A DNA stretch of 64,000 nt from CAWDYA01 sp963806495 (GCA_963806495.1 CAWDYA010000006.1:186001-250000); one strand, 5' to 3'; numbered from the stretch's first letter, positions 7,110-15,896 are shown. Program-made: numbers and translations. The notes: a model not told the origin generated them from the letters alone.

Positions 7110-8879
7110 TCACGACCGCAGGGCGTCCAGCTCGCTGGAGGGATCGAACCGGTCGAGGAAGCCGCCCAGCACCTGGATCCCCACGACCGCCTCCGCGAAC
7201 AGGACCAGCGAGGCGCCCACCGCGGCCACGAGCACGGCGACGGATATCGAGGTGAGCAGGGTGGCGGCGAACAGCAGGACGGCGAAGGCGGCCGCTGCGG
7301 GCAGGAGGCTGATCGCCATGACCAGAATGCGCCCCACCCCCGTGACGATCCGCTGCCCGAACACCTCGATGCCGGCCCCCTTTGCCGGCCCGACCACCAC
7401 CCACGCCGGAAGGAGCACCACGGCGGCGTTCTGCAGCAGCGCGGTGACCAGGTTCATCGGTGGCAGGAGCAGGGCCGCGGTCAGCGTCAGCGGCACCGCC
7501 CCGACGGCGAACGTCTGCATCGCGTCAATCTCGGGGCCCGCCAGCGCCAGGAAGCCGGCCAGCAGGAACCACTGCATCACCGAGAGCACCAGGGCCGGCC
7601 CGAGCAGGGTGCCGACGACGAGGGTGCGCCCGGTGATCGGCAGGCTGCGGAGGATGTCGATATAGGCGAGTTCCTGGCTGAAGTCGCCCCGCAGGAGCCT
7701 CGGCCCCACGAGGAACAGCACGAGGGCCAGCAGCGCGCAGGCCGAGCCGGCCACCACGCCGAACGCCACGTGCTGGCGCGCGAAGCCGGCCATCATGGCC
7801 GCTACCACCACGGGCAGGATGAGGAGCCGGACCGACCCGCGTATCCCCAGACCGCGCGACACCTGCACCAGGTTCTTCCAGATCAGCGCCGTTTCCGGTC
7901 TTCCGGTCGGGCCGAGACGGAACGGCGGCCGGATCCGCGAGTAGCCCTGCGCCCGCCCGGCCCGCCTCTCCGCGTGGCCGCGCCGCCGCTCTTCCCGGTG
8001 CCGGGCCTCCTCGATCGCGCCCTCCTCGAGCGCGACTCCGGCCCGCATCACCCACCGATCGTTGGCCAGCATCAGGATCAACGCGGGTCCGAGCGCGATC
8101 GCGAACCCCAGCGATCCGGCAGCGAGAGCCGGCCGGATCAGCAGTCTGCCCGGCAGCAGGAGCAGCCAGGCCGGCCCCGTCGCGGCGAGACTCTCCACCC
8201 AGTCCGAAAGCGCCGCCAGCCCCGTGTCCGCGTCGCCGTCGAACTGCGGAAGCGGACCCGCGCTCCTCAGTGCCCACCATCCGGCCGCGCCGAGCACCGC
8301 GATCGCCACCGCGACTACGAAGGCCGTGCGGGACAGCCATCCGATGCCTCGGCGGTCGAGCCGGTACCGCGCTATCCGGATGCCGGTGAGATGAAGCCGC
8401 ATCGTCTCGAAGATGACCCAGATCGCGGCGAGAAACAGCACGATGTTCTCGCGCGCCAGAAGCGGTCCCGACACGGCCGAGACGATTGCCACCGTGAACA
8501 GCAGGCCCAGCTCGCCGCGAAGGAGCTTCCACCTCACGAGGCTTCGCCGCGCGATCGGCGCCGGGAAGAGGAACTGGATCTCGGTCTCGGTGAACGGCAG
8601 CGGCGAGCGGGGCGCGGTGCCGCACCAGGCGAAGATCATCACCACGAGGATGGCGAGCGACCCGGCAACCTCGGCCAGACCCGCCGGCAGGATCGCCTCG
8701 CCGCCATGCTGCGCGACGACGCCGAAGCCGCGCGCCCAGTGCCTCAGGACGAAGAAGTAGAAGTAGGCGGCGCCGACCAGCGCGAAGATGAGGTACCGGG
8801 GGTTTCTCAGCCTCCTGAGCCGCGACCGGAGCCGGTTGCGCAGGCTGCGCCGCGCGAGGAAGAGAAAGGCGTCGATCAC
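7110..8879 (-). CDS. ABC transporter permease (ABC-2-like exporter)
   Basis: 589 residues with about twelve to fourteen hydrophobic segments. The GTG start at 8879 overlaps the stop of the upstream ATPase gene (GTGA), which indicates translational coupling. A longer in-frame extension upstream lies inside the ATPase gene and is not expected to be used. The N-terminus is basic before the first membrane span (RRSLRNRLRSRLRRLRN), and the middle (about residues 235-275) is a charged cytoplasmic region. Together with the ATPase it forms a two-gene exporter of unknown substrate. Confidence 0.8.
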   Translation of the reverse strand: MIDAFLFLARRSLRNRLRSRLRRLRNPRYLIFALVGAAYFYFFVLRHWARGFGVVAQHGGEAILPAGLAEVAGSLAILVVMIFAWCGTAPRSPLPFTETEIQFLFPAPIARRSLVRWKLLRGELGLLFTVAIVSAVSGPLLARENIVLFLAAIWVIFETMRLHLTGIRIARYRLDRRGIGWLSRTAFVVAVAIAVLGAAGWWALRSAGPLPQFDGDADTGLAALSDWVESLAATGPAWLLLLPGRLLIRPALAAGSLGFAIALGPALILMLANDRWVMRAGVALEEGAIEEARHREERRRGHAERRAGRAQGYSRIRPPFRLGPTGRPETALIWKNLVQVSRGLGIRGSVRLLILPVVVAAMMAGFARQHVAFGVVAGSACALLALVLFLVGPRLLRGDFSQELAYIDILRSLPITGRTLVVGTLLGPALVLSVMQWFLLAGFLALAGPEIDAMQTFAVGAVPLTLTAALLLPPMNLVTALLQNAAVVLLPAWVVVGPAKGAGIEVFGQRIVTGVGRILVMAISLLPAAAAFAVLLFAATLLTSISVAVLVAAVGASLVLFAEAVVGIQVLGGFLDRFDPSSELDALRS

Positions 8880-9634
8880 GTGGAGGACCCGTCGCGGGTC
8901 ACCCGGAGGAAGATCTCCTCCAGACTGGCCTCCTCGCCGATGCGGGACGCGAGCGCCTTGATCTCCGCCAGGGTGCCGTGGGCCACCTTCCGACCCGACT
9001 GGATAATCAGCACGCGCTGGCACAGCTCCTCCACCAGGTGGAGCAGGTGCGAGCTGACGATGATCGAGGCCCCGTCACGCGCCCGTTGCGCGATCGAGCC
9101 CTTCATCCTGCGAATGCCGGCCGGGTCGAGGCCGGTCAGCGGTTCGTCGAACAGGATCACCTTCGGGTCGTGGATCAACCCGCATGCGATCGCCAGCTTC
9201 TGCTTCATTCCCCGCGACAGCTCGCCGGGCAGCGCGTCGCGCTTGGCCGACAGCTCGAGCTCGAGGAGCAGTTCCTCGGCACGGCGCTCGGCGTCGCCCA
9301 CCTGGTAGATCCGCGAGGTGAACTGCAGATGCTCGACGACGGTGAGGTAGTCGAACAGGCGGGGCTCATCGGGGATGAAGGCGAGGTTCCGCTTGGCCTC
9401 GATCGGGTTCGCCGCCAGATCGTGGCCGCAGATGCCGATCCTGCCGGAGTCCGGGAGGATGATGCCGGCGATACAACGCAACGTGGTCGTCTTGCCGGCG
9501 CCGTTGGGGCCGACCAGCCCCAGGATCTCCCCCGCGGGCACCGAGAAAGAGAGATCCGACACCGCCTCCACGCCGTCGTACCGCTTCCCCAGTTCCTGGA
9601 CGTCCAGCACGGCCGTCCCGGCCCCGGCATCCAC
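8876..9634 (-). CDS. ABC transporter ATP-binding protein
   Basis: 252 residues, full length for a single nucleotide-binding domain. Walker A GPNGAGKTT is near residue 42, the signature LSRGMKQKLAIA near residue 138, Walker B VILFDEPLTGLDP near residue 158, and the switch His in SSHLLH. The weak match of the signature (LSRGMKQ rather than LSGGQ) is usual for ABC-2 exporters of the CcmA/DRA type. It powers the permease encoded by the overlapping downstream gene. Confidence 0.9.
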   Translation of the reverse strand: MDAGAGTAVLDVQELGKRYDGVEAVSDLSFSVPAGEILGLVGPNGAGKTTTLRCIAGIILPDSGRIGICGHDLAANPIEAKRNLAFIPDEPRLFDYLTVVEHLQFTSRIYQVGDAERRAEELLLELELSAKRDALPGELSRGMKQKLAIACGLIHDPKVILFDEPLTGLDPAGIRRMKGSIAQRARDGASIIVSSHLLHLVEELCQRVLIIQSGRKVAHGTLAEIKALASRIGEEASLEEIFLRVTRDGSST

Positions 9635-9641
9635 CGCCGGG

Positions 9642-10142
9642 CTACTTGCCGCTCAGGGAGGGAAGTTCGACGGACTCCCCGTCGCGCGAGGAGAGCGTGC
9701 CACCCTCGATGAGATAGAACGCGCGCCGGCGGCCGTCCACGTGCTCCATGGCAATCCAGCCCTCGTCGATCATCGTCCGGAAGATCCGTCCGGTGAACCG
9801 GTCACGCTTGTTCTCGATGGTGACCGGCTCCCCGGTGTCGACATGCCGCTGGACGAATGTCTTGATCGGCTTGCCGATCATCTCGGCCGGCGGCGGAGAC
9901 GGCGGCGGCGGAGCCTTGGCCGCGGGAGCGGGCTTGGCGGCCGCGGGAGGAGCCTTGGCCGCGGGAGCGGGCTTGGCGGCCGCGGGCGCCGCCTTCGGCG
10001 CCCCGGCGGGGGCGGCCGGCTTCACGGCCGGTGTTGTCGGAGCCGGCTCCGGGGTCTTCGCCGGCTCCTGCGGCGAGGCGGGCGCCTCGGAGGCGGCGGA
10101 TGTCTGGGCGGGCGATGCCTCGGCGGGCTTGTCTTCGGACAC
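9642..10142 (-). CDS. Ala/Pro-rich protein with small conserved C-terminal domain
   Basis: 166 residues. GTG start at 10142 with GGAGG 9 nt upstream. Residues 1 to about 90 are low-complexity Ala/Pro/Lys (KPAPAAKAPP units, encoded by a 39-bp tandem repeat). Residues about 92-166 form a compact domain beginning MIGKPIKTFVQRHVDTGE, with an alternation of charged and hydrophobic residues compatible with a small beta-barrel. It lies 14 bp downstream of the 2Fe-2S ferredoxin gene and 7 bp before the ATPase stop, so these minus-strand genes are probably one transcript. Function unknown. Confidence 0.65.
   Translation of the reverse strand: MSEDKPAEASPAQTSAASEAPASPQEPAKTPEPAPTTPAVKPAAPAGAPKAAPAAAKPAPAAKAPPAAAKPAPAAKAPPPPSPPPAEMIGKPIKTFVQRHVDTGEPVTIENKRDRFTGRIFRTMIDEGWIAMEHVDGRRRAFYLIEGGTLSSRDGESVELPSLSGK
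9911..9988. repeat. 39-bp tandem repeat, two copies, inside a coding region
   Basis: Two nearly identical 39-bp units, 9911-9949 and 9950-9988, encode the repeated KPAPAAKAPPAAA-type block of the Ala/Pro-rich protein. Repeats of this kind expand and contract by slippage, so linker length may vary between strains. Confidence 0.8.
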
Positions 10143-10156
10143 GATGCAATCCTCCG

Positions 10157-10438
10157 TCAGTTGTACGGCTCGACCACGACATCGCCCATGATCCTGGCGA
10201 CGCAGGCCATGCGTACGTTCGGGGGGAAATGGTTCATGTTGATGTTGTCCCGCTCGTCCTCCTCGGGCGCCGACAGGTTCTCGAGCCCCGAGACGATCAC
10301 GAACGGATCCGTGCCGCACCACCCGAACTCGCAGTCCGTGCGGACCTCGATCCGGGCCGTCTTCGCGGCGGCGAGTATCGTGGTCCCCTCTTCGACCTGC
10401 ATGGTAACTCCGAGAGGCAGGAACGTGATCTGCGGCAT
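10157..10438 (-). CDS. 2Fe-2S ferredoxin with one cluster Cys replaced by Asp
   Basis: 93 residues beginning MPQITFLPLGV, the start of a plant/adrenodoxin-type ferredoxin fold. The expected ligand pattern is C-x4-C-x2-C-...-C. Here Cys36 (DCEFGWC), Cys41 and Cys79 (RMACV) are present, but the third position is Asp44 (CGTD). The cluster may be Asp-ligated or use another residue, or the protein may have lost it. It would be a small electron carrier or sensor in the cytoplasm. It is followed 14 bp later by the Ala/Pro-rich protein gene and is divergent from the 4Fe-4S ferredoxin. Confidence 0.8.
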   Translation of the reverse strand: MPQITFLPLGVTMQVEEGTTILAAAKTARIEVRTDCEFGWCGTDPFVIVSGLENLSAPEEDERDNINMNHFPPNVRMACVARIMGDVVVEPYN

Positions 10439-10596
10439 CGTCCGTCCCGTGGAACCGGTTAGCGGGCCACGATAGCACGTCGCGCAGGAGGAGCAAAGTG
10501 CCGCGCCCGGCACGGCCGCGGGAGGCTGTTGATCCCCTCCCCGCCCTGCCATATAGTTTCATACTGAGTGTTCCACGACCTACTGGAGGCCACGCG

Positions 10597-10884
10597 ATGG
10601 CGACGATGATCACCGAGGAGTGCATCAACTGCGGGGCGTGCGAGCCCGAGTGCCCGAACCAGGCGATCAGCCAGGCGGACGATCTGTACGTGATCGACCC
10701 TGCTCTCTGCACCGAGTGCGTCGGGTTCCACGACGCGGAGCAGTGCGCCGCGGTCTGTCCGGTCGACTGCTGTATCCCGGATCCAAACAACGAGGAAGCG
10801 GAGCAGGTGCTGCTCGATCGTGCCCGGGAAATCCACCCCGAGGTCGAGATAGGCGAGTCCTTCCCCTCCCGCTTCAGGGCCTGA
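10597..10884 (+). CDS. YfhL-type 2[4Fe-4S] ferredoxin
   Basis: 95 residues. The first cluster motif is C9-x2-C12-x2-C15-x3-C19 (CINCGACEPECP). The second is C38-x2-C41-x8-C50-x3-C54, with the eight-residue insertion typical of YfhL/Allochromatium-type ferredoxins, which have very low potentials. A good ribosome-binding site (TGGAGG) stands 8 nt before the ATG and a TATAGT at 10552-10557 is a likely -10 box. It is a plausible electron carrier for PFOR-type chemistry encoded elsewhere in the window. Confidence 0.9.
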   Translation: MATMITEECINCGACEPECPNQAISQADDLYVIDPALCTECVGFHDAEQCAAVCPVDCCIPDPNNEEAEQVLLDRAREIHPEVEIGESFPSRFRA

Positions 10885-10965
10885 GCGGCGAAATCGTTCT
10901 CCGCCCGCGGCATCGCGTCCCGCGCGGTGTCGCGGGTTGCTTGTCCCGCCACGGGCCGGATCAGG

Positions 10966-11319
10966 TCAGCCCGCGACCTCCTGCTCGATCTCCTGGATGA
11001 TCGCCTGCGCGTGCCGGACGTGCGGGATGGTGATCGATCCGCCGACCACCATGGCGACATCGAGCGCCTCGACGAACTCCTGCAACGTCACGCCACGATC
11101 GGCGCACTGGAGTATGTGATAGGTGATGCAGTCATTGCATCGCAGCACCGTCGAGGCGACCAGCCCGAGCAGCTCCTTCGTTTTCGCCGGGAGCGCCCCG
11201 TCGTCATACGCCTGCCCATCCAGCGCGAAGAAACGCTTCGTGCGCAGGGTGCCGGTCGACAGCACCCTCTCGTTCATCCTCTCACGCTGTGCTCTGAACG
11301 CGTCGATCTTCTCTCCCAT
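10966..11319 (-). CDS. Carboxymuconolactone decarboxylase/AhpD-like protein
   Basis: 117 residues. The single-domain all-helical AhpD fold is marked by LRCNDCITYH, the CxxC redox pair with the following His of the alkylhydroperoxidase D family. Members act as thiol peroxidase partners or decarboxylases. The redox Cys pair favours the peroxidase-like branch. It lies 62 bp downstream of the glycosyltransferase gene on the same strand. An upstream in-frame extension exists, but MGEKIDAFR is the natural family start. Confidence 0.85.
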   Translation of the reverse strand: MGEKIDAFRAQRERMNERVLSTGTLRTKRFFALDGQAYDDGALPAKTKELLGLVASTVLRCNDCITYHILQCADRGVTLQEFVEALDVAMVVGGSITIPHVRHAQAIIQEIEQEVAG

Positions 11320-11381
11320 CTCGAACCTCGCTTCACCTTCCGATGCGGCCGGAACGTCCGGCCGGGGCGGCTGCCGCAGTC

Positions 11382-13313
11382 TCAGGGCCGCGCGCGCGGC
11401 AGCTCGTACACGCGCACCCCGTTCGCCTCGTAGAGCTGCCGGGGCGAACCGTCGGGGAAATACCGTCGCATGAACCCGTCCGCCGTCACGCCTCGCGTCC
11501 GTCTCAGCTCCGGGTCGCTCACCAGCAGGTGCGTGATACCGTCCGCGCGAAGGGAGGCGAGCAGTGCCGGCTCGTCGCCCGGACCACCGTAACGTTCGAT
11601 CGCCTGCCGCTCGAGCGGCGTGGCCGCCACGGCCTCGCGCGGACAATAGAAGGTCCGGCCCTCTCCGGCGAACAGCACCCGGGACGATGCGGGGGTCTGC
11701 CGCAGGTACAGCATCGCCGGGTAGTACGTCACCCGCCGGGAAAGATACGCGTCGGTGGACTCCGCTCCCGACACCACACTCCAGGAACCGACCGTGAGAA
11801 CCAGCAGACAGAAGAGGTAGAAGCCGTACAGAAGCGACCACGCCAGAGCCGGAACGGTGAGAACACGCGGGAGCCGGCGCACCGCCACGGCCGCGAGCAG
11901 GGCGATCAACGGAAGCAGGGGGAACGCGTAACGCGTCACCTGGCTGGTAAACGCCCACGCGAGAAACCCCACGCCGGCGAGCAATGCCGCACGCGGGACG
12001 ACCCGGGGCAGATCGCGGCTAAACGGAAGCGCCGGCAGCAGCATCAGGAACACCGGGCCGAGATACCCACCGGCACCCAGGCGGCGCATCGTGATGTTCC
12101 AGGGAGCCGCCAGATCGTGCGCGAGCACCTCGAGCGGTCCGGCTCCTGCAGGCAGACGCCGCCCGATCTCCTCACCGATCCCGGGCGAGCCGGCCTCGGC
12201 GCTGCCTGAGAGATAGGGAGCCACCGGGTTTCCACTGATGACGGCATTGCGCACCAGCCAGGGTGAGAGGACGAGGAAGGCGATGACACCGAACATGAGG
12301 GCGCCGGCGAGGCGCCCGGGCGTCCGTCCGCCGGCGGCCGCCACCGGCGGGCGCCGGACGAGGAGGGCCGCCAAACCGGGCAGCATCACCACGAGCACGG
12401 CCGTGTACTTCGTCCCCAGTGCGAAACCGGCGAACAGCCCCGCGGCAATCAGCCAGCGCCGCCCGCCTTCGCGCCAGTGGTTCAGCAGCGCGGCGAAGCA
12501 CAGCGTGGCGAAGAGCGTGACCCCGAGGTCGGCGATGGCGTAGGTGGAGACCAGCATTACACCCGGTATGAGCGCAAAGAAGAGACAGGCCAGCAGCGCG
12601 GTCATCCGGTCGGTGTGTCTGTGAGCCAGGACGAAAAGAGCGAGCACGGTGAGCGCGCCGCAAAGCCAGTGGATCGACTGCGCCAGACTTCCGCCTCGCA
12701 GCGAAAGCCCGACTGCATACAGCATCCCCATGTTGGCGGGGAAGCTGGCGTAGTAGTTGCCCGGCACCGGGATCATCGCGTGATGTCGCAGGTAATGGGC
12801 GGGGACGGCGAGGTGGTAGATGAGAGCGTCGTAGAACTCGGGCGGCGCGAGCGAGGCGGCCAGCGTTGCCAGACCCGCCAGCAGGATCGAGCCGGCGAGC
12901 CATGTCTCCGAGCGCCTCCACGGTTCAGTCGCCCCGCCGGTGCGGCGCGGGCCGGGACGCCTCAGCGTCAACGCCAGTGTGCCGATCGCGGGCAGCGCGA
13001 CCAGGACGGGACGATAGAGAAGCCCCGCGGCGGCGAGCATCAGAACCGCCAGCGACAGCACGCCCAGCCCCGCGCCGGCATGAATGATCGGAGCCTCCCG
13101 CGGGGAGCTCTCGTCGAGGCGCAGCCTCCAGAGCGCCAGTCGCCCCAGGCCCCACGCACCCACACCGATGAAGGCCAGCAGGACCAGATCCAGCAGATGT
13201 CCGATGAGTTCCCAGGGGGGAAACGGCTCGGAGCCGGGGCCGAAATGATAGAGGCGGAGGATGAGGAGGAACCAGACGGCCATCATTGCGGCAAGGAGGC
13301 GCGGACGTGGCAT
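11382..13313 (-). CDS. GT39/ArnT-like membrane glycosyltransferase
   Basis: 643 residues with about 11-12 membrane spans followed by a soluble C-terminal region of about 130 residues. The first periplasmic loop carries an acidic start (PPEFYDALIYHLAVP) and the segment NYYASFPANMGMLYAVGL. This is typical of lipid-phosphate-sugar dependent (GT-C) glycosyltransferases such as ArnT and protein mannosyltransferases. It would transfer a sugar from a polyprenyl carrier to an envelope acceptor. The start ATG 13313 is 7 nt from a TATAAT shared with the divergent transglutaminase gene. Confidence 0.75.
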   Translation of the reverse strand: MPRPRLLAAMMAVWFLLILRLYHFGPGSEPFPPWELIGHLLDLVLLAFIGVGAWGLGRLALWRLRLDESSPREAPIIHAGAGLGVLSLAVLMLAAAGLLYRPVLVALPAIGTLALTLRRPGPRRTGGATEPWRRSETWLAGSILLAGLATLAASLAPPEFYDALIYHLAVPAHYLRHHAMIPVPGNYYASFPANMGMLYAVGLSLRGGSLAQSIHWLCGALTVLALFVLAHRHTDRMTALLACLFFALIPGVMLVSTYAIADLGVTLFATLCFAALLNHWREGGRRWLIAAGLFAGFALGTKYTAVLVVMLPGLAALLVRRPPVAAAGGRTPGRLAGALMFGVIAFLVLSPWLVRNAVISGNPVAPYLSGSAEAGSPGIGEEIGRRLPAGAGPLEVLAHDLAAPWNITMRRLGAGGYLGPVFLMLLPALPFSRDLPRVVPRAALLAGVGFLAWAFTSQVTRYAFPLLPLIALLAAVAVRRLPRVLTVPALAWSLLYGFYLFCLLVLTVGSWSVVSGAESTDAYLSRRVTYYPAMLYLRQTPASSRVLFAGEGRTFYCPREAVAATPLERQAIERYGGPGDEPALLASLRADGITHLLVSDPELRRTRGVTADGFMRRYFPDGSPRQLYEANGVRVYELPRARP

Positions 13314-13332
13314 CGGCAGTATTATACCGGGC
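13314..13332. promoter_or_regulatory. 19-bp bidirectional leaderless promoter
   Basis: Only 19 bp separate the ATG of the minus-strand glycosyltransferase (13313) from the ATG of the plus-strand transglutaminase (13333). The core holds TATAAT on the minus strand (13326-13321) and TATTAT on the plus strand (13320-13325), overlapping almost completely. Each is exactly 7 nt from its own start codon. The two genes should compete for one polymerase site and both transcripts should be leaderless. Confidence 0.6.
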
Positions 13333-14205
13333 ATGACCGTGACCCTGGAGCGAAGGCCCCGGCGCTGGCCGCCGCTGATGGTGCTGGTGGGGCTGGCCGG
13401 CGCCATCGTGGCGGGGTTCGCCTATCTGACATCGCCACCGCGAAGCTCACCGCCTCCTCCAGCTGAGCCGGCCGCCGAGGACTCCCGGATTCACGTGCCG
13501 CTGTTCGTGGATCCGGCCACGGTCAGGCCGACACCCCGGTTCCGGTTCACCTTCGACCCACCCGAGGCGCTCGCCGCGCTCCGGGAGGAGGAGAAACTCG
13601 ATGACGTGGTCGAGGGCGCGCCCGACAATCTCGCCCGTTGCGTGCGTTTGATGTCCTGGACGCGCCGCCAGTGGGAGCCGGGGATCCCGAACCCGTACCC
13701 GCCGCTCGACGCCAGGATCATCCTGAAGGACATCCGACGCGGGTTCACCGGCGGATTCTGCGCGCAGTACAACTATGTCCTCGCGCAGGGGCTTCAGTCG
13801 TTCGGCATCCCCGCCCGGTACGTATCTCTCGTCGAGCACGAGGTGATCGAGGCGCGGCTGCCCGACGTCGGCTGGTGGGTCTGTCTGGATCCCCTGTATG
13901 ACACCTACTACATGGACGAGGCCGGCCGCCCCCTCTCGGTCTACGAGATCCACCGGCGGGTCCTGGACGGCCAGCCGGTGAGGCTCTCCGACGGGCACCG
14001 GGTGACGGATATCCCGGCCCACCTCCAGGCCTTCCGCTCCTTCGCCGTCTGGCTCAAGAATGACCATATCAGCTCCCCTCTCAATTTCGCCGATATCGAC
14101 CGGTACAAGGTGTATTTCCTGGACGACGGGGACAATGCGGCGGGGGCGCCCGTTCCACCGGGAGCGCTGACAACCACCCAGCCGGTCGACCTCTATCCGG
14201 GATGA
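13333..14205 (+). CDS. Transglutaminase-like cysteine protease-fold protein, membrane-anchored
   Basis: 290 residues with one N-terminal membrane span (about residues 14-32) and a Pro-rich linker. The catalytic triad of the transglutaminase core is visible: Cys143 in TGGFCAQYN, His169 in LVEHEVIE and Asp186 in VCLDPLYD. Bacterial proteins of this fold often act as peptidases or amidases on envelope substrates. It is divergent from, and shares a promoter with, the GT39-like gene, so both may serve the same envelope pathway. It is followed 36 bp later by the J-domain protein gene. Confidence 0.75.
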   Translation: MTVTLERRPRRWPPLMVLVGLAGAIVAGFAYLTSPPRSSPPPPAEPAAEDSRIHVPLFVDPATVRPTPRFRFTFDPPEALAALREEEKLDDVVEGAPDNLARCVRLMSWTRRQWEPGIPNPYPPLDARIILKDIRRGFTGGFCAQYNYVLAQGLQSFGIPARYVSLVEHEVIEARLPDVGWWVCLDPLYDTYYMDEAGRPLSVYEIHRRVLDGQPVRLSDGHRVTDIPAHLQAFRSFAVWLKNDHISSPLNFADIDRYKVYFLDDGDNAAGAPVPPGALTTTQPVDLYPG

Positions 14206-14241
14206 CTTGACATCCCCCGCGCGGGCCACAATCTTCCCCCG

Positions 14242-14787
14242 GTGATGGCTGAACACGCGGATACCAAGGGATACTACCGGACGCTGCGTCTGCAGCCCGA
14301 CGCCACTGCCGAGGAGATCCAGCTCGCCTTCGAGCTGCTCGAGGAGCTTCCGGACGAGGAGCGGGGCGCTCCGCTGAGCGACGTGCTGCGCGCCTACAGC
14401 GTCCTCAAGGATCCGGCCGCCCGGCGGGCCTACGACCAGATGCAGACCATGCCCTCGGCGACGCGGACCCGCGGACAATCGCGAGCCAGGGGCGGCTCTC
14501 TGTTCGACGACGTCCGCATCCTCATCGCCTGCGGAGTTCTCCTCGTCGGAGTCATGGGGTTCGTCTGGTACCCGCTGTACGGCAGCCGGTTCCGAAGCTT
14601 CTCCACCGGCGACCAGCTGGTGGACCTCAAGGGCGCTCCGTTCGGCCTCGTGGTGAAGAGCGACGAATACCACGCCTTCCCGGGCGGCGTCGAGGCGCCC
14701 GCCTACCTCATCGAGGTCCACGCCACCGGGACGCTGGTCTGGTACCCGGCCAGCGATCTGACCTCCACCTGCCGCCGCGCGCGCTAG
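14242..14787 (+). CDS. Degenerate J-domain membrane protein
   Basis: 181 residues from GTG 14242 (ATG 14245 is an alternative). Residues about 9-70 match the DnaJ J-domain (YYRTLRLQPDATAEEIQ, then AYSVLKDPAARRAYD). The HPD tripeptide needed to stimulate Hsp70 is absent: the equivalent position reads LQPDA. One membrane span lies at about residues 92-112 and an extracytoplasmic tail follows. A TTGACA at 14207 and a CACAAT at 14227-14232 could form a weak promoter. The stop is 5 bp from the convergent topoisomerase gene. It is probably a membrane-tethered J-like adaptor rather than a chaperone. Confidence 0.65.
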   Translation: MMAEHADTKGYYRTLRLQPDATAEEIQLAFELLEELPDEERGAPLSDVLRAYSVLKDPAARRAYDQMQTMPSATRTRGQSRARGGSLFDDVRILIACGVLLVGVMGFVWYPLYGSRFRSFSTGDQLVDLKGAPFGLVVKSDEYHAFPGGVEAPAYLIEVHATGTLVWYPASDLTSTCRRAR

Positions 14788-14792
14788 CGCGA

Positions 14793-15896
14793 TCAGGGCA
14801 GGAACAGTCCGGGCTTCGACAGCTTCTCCGGCAGATACTGATCGATGACGTAGTTGAGACCGTGCTTGGCGAGGGCCTGCTGCTCCGCGCGCACCCCCAT
14901 CTTCAGGAGCTGCTCCATCGCCTGCACCCACTTCCTGTGATGCTGGAAGAACGGGTCGTTCTTTATCGCGTCCCTCGCCCGCTTCACGTCGACCTCCTTG
15001 AGCGGATGGGTCGGCAGCTCGTAGTCGACGATGTCCTGCGGGGTGATCCCCAGGAAGGTCGCCTGGGGGACGCAGAAGTACTCGTTCAGATGCGCGGCGT
15101 TGCCCGACCCGACCTTCAGCGTGCGGTAGATGTTGGAGATCCCGTACGGGTCGCCGTCCACGAACACGTAGACCGGGATCTTCTTGAAGTCGGCCAGCCG
15201 GCGGATGAACCGGCGGCAGGCGCGCGTGGGCACCCCGCCCATGGAAACCAGGATGCAGTTCGCGCGCTTCCAGTAGTTGTGCTTGACCAGCCGCTGGAAC
15301 ATCCCGGCCGTCTCGATCGCGAGGATGAACTTCGCGTCGGTCTCGAACCGCAGGTGCTCGACCGTGATCGGGATCGAGTAGGCGCCCGAGCCGAACTTGG
15401 TGCAGTCGATGCGCAGCGTCTTGCCGCTGTCGCTGTCCTTGTCCAGGATGAACAGGCGCCCGGCCACCTCCCCGCCCTTCTCCTCGGGGATGAAGCCGAG
15501 CTGCTCGCGGTTGACCTCGAACAGCGCCTCGACGTCGTCCATCACCGTGTCCGACTCGGTCTGCTCGAGGAACCGGCACTCCTCCCAGTTCTTGCTGACG
15601 TAGTAGGCCTCCCGCTTGGTGGCGATATCGTCCTGCTCGATCAGCTCCTTCGAGAGCGACATCATCCGCAGGGTCTGGGCGAAGGTCTTGACCGTGGAGA
15701 CCGTCAGAGTGCGCTCCTTCTTGCGGCCGCGCATCTCCAGAAAGCCTTTCTTCGGGTCGTACTTGACGTTCGACAGCGACCGAAGCGGGAACTTGAGGCT
15801 CGGCTTCTGCTTCTTCAGTATCCGCTGGTGCACGTCGGCGGCCTTGCTCCGTATCTTGCCGACCGTCGCCCGCGCTCCCTTTTCCGGCTGGCCCAT
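14793..15896 (-). CDS. top6A: DNA topoisomerase VI subunit A (Spo11-like)
   Basis: 367 residues, the usual length. The winged-helix region carries the catalytic tyrosine in KREAYYVSK (Tyr98 or Tyr99). The TOPRIM domain shows Glu195 (LAIETAGMF) and the acidic pair in VDGDPYGIS (residues 247 and 249). Subunit A cuts both DNA strands and becomes linked to the 5' ends; with subunit B it relaxes and decatenates DNA using ATP. A strong GGAGGG ribosome-binding site precedes the ATG. It follows top6B by 28 bp on the same strand. Topoisomerase VI is standard in archaea and plants and scattered in bacteria. Confidence 0.92.
   Translation of the reverse strand: MGQPEKGARATVGKIRSKAADVHQRILKKQKPSLKFPLRSLSNVKYDPKKGFLEMRGRKKERTLTVSTVKTFAQTLRMMSLSKELIEQDDIATKREAYYVSKNWEECRFLEQTESDTVMDDVEALFEVNREQLGFIPEEKGGEVAGRLFILDKDSDSGKTLRIDCTKFGSGAYSIPITVEHLRFETDAKFILAIETAGMFQRLVKHNYWKRANCILVSMGGVPTRACRRFIRRLADFKKIPVYVFVDGDPYGISNIYRTLKVGSGNAAHLNEYFCVPQATFLGITPQDIVDYELPTHPLKEVDVKRARDAIKNDPFFQHHRKWVQAMEQLLKMGVRAEQQALAKHGLNYVIDQYLPEKLSKPGLFLP

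Noticed and set aside
8880..9023. Upstream extension of the ABC permease
   Set aside because: It lies inside the ATPase gene in another frame and is not hydrophobic; the GTG at 8879 overlapping the ATPase stop is the natural start.
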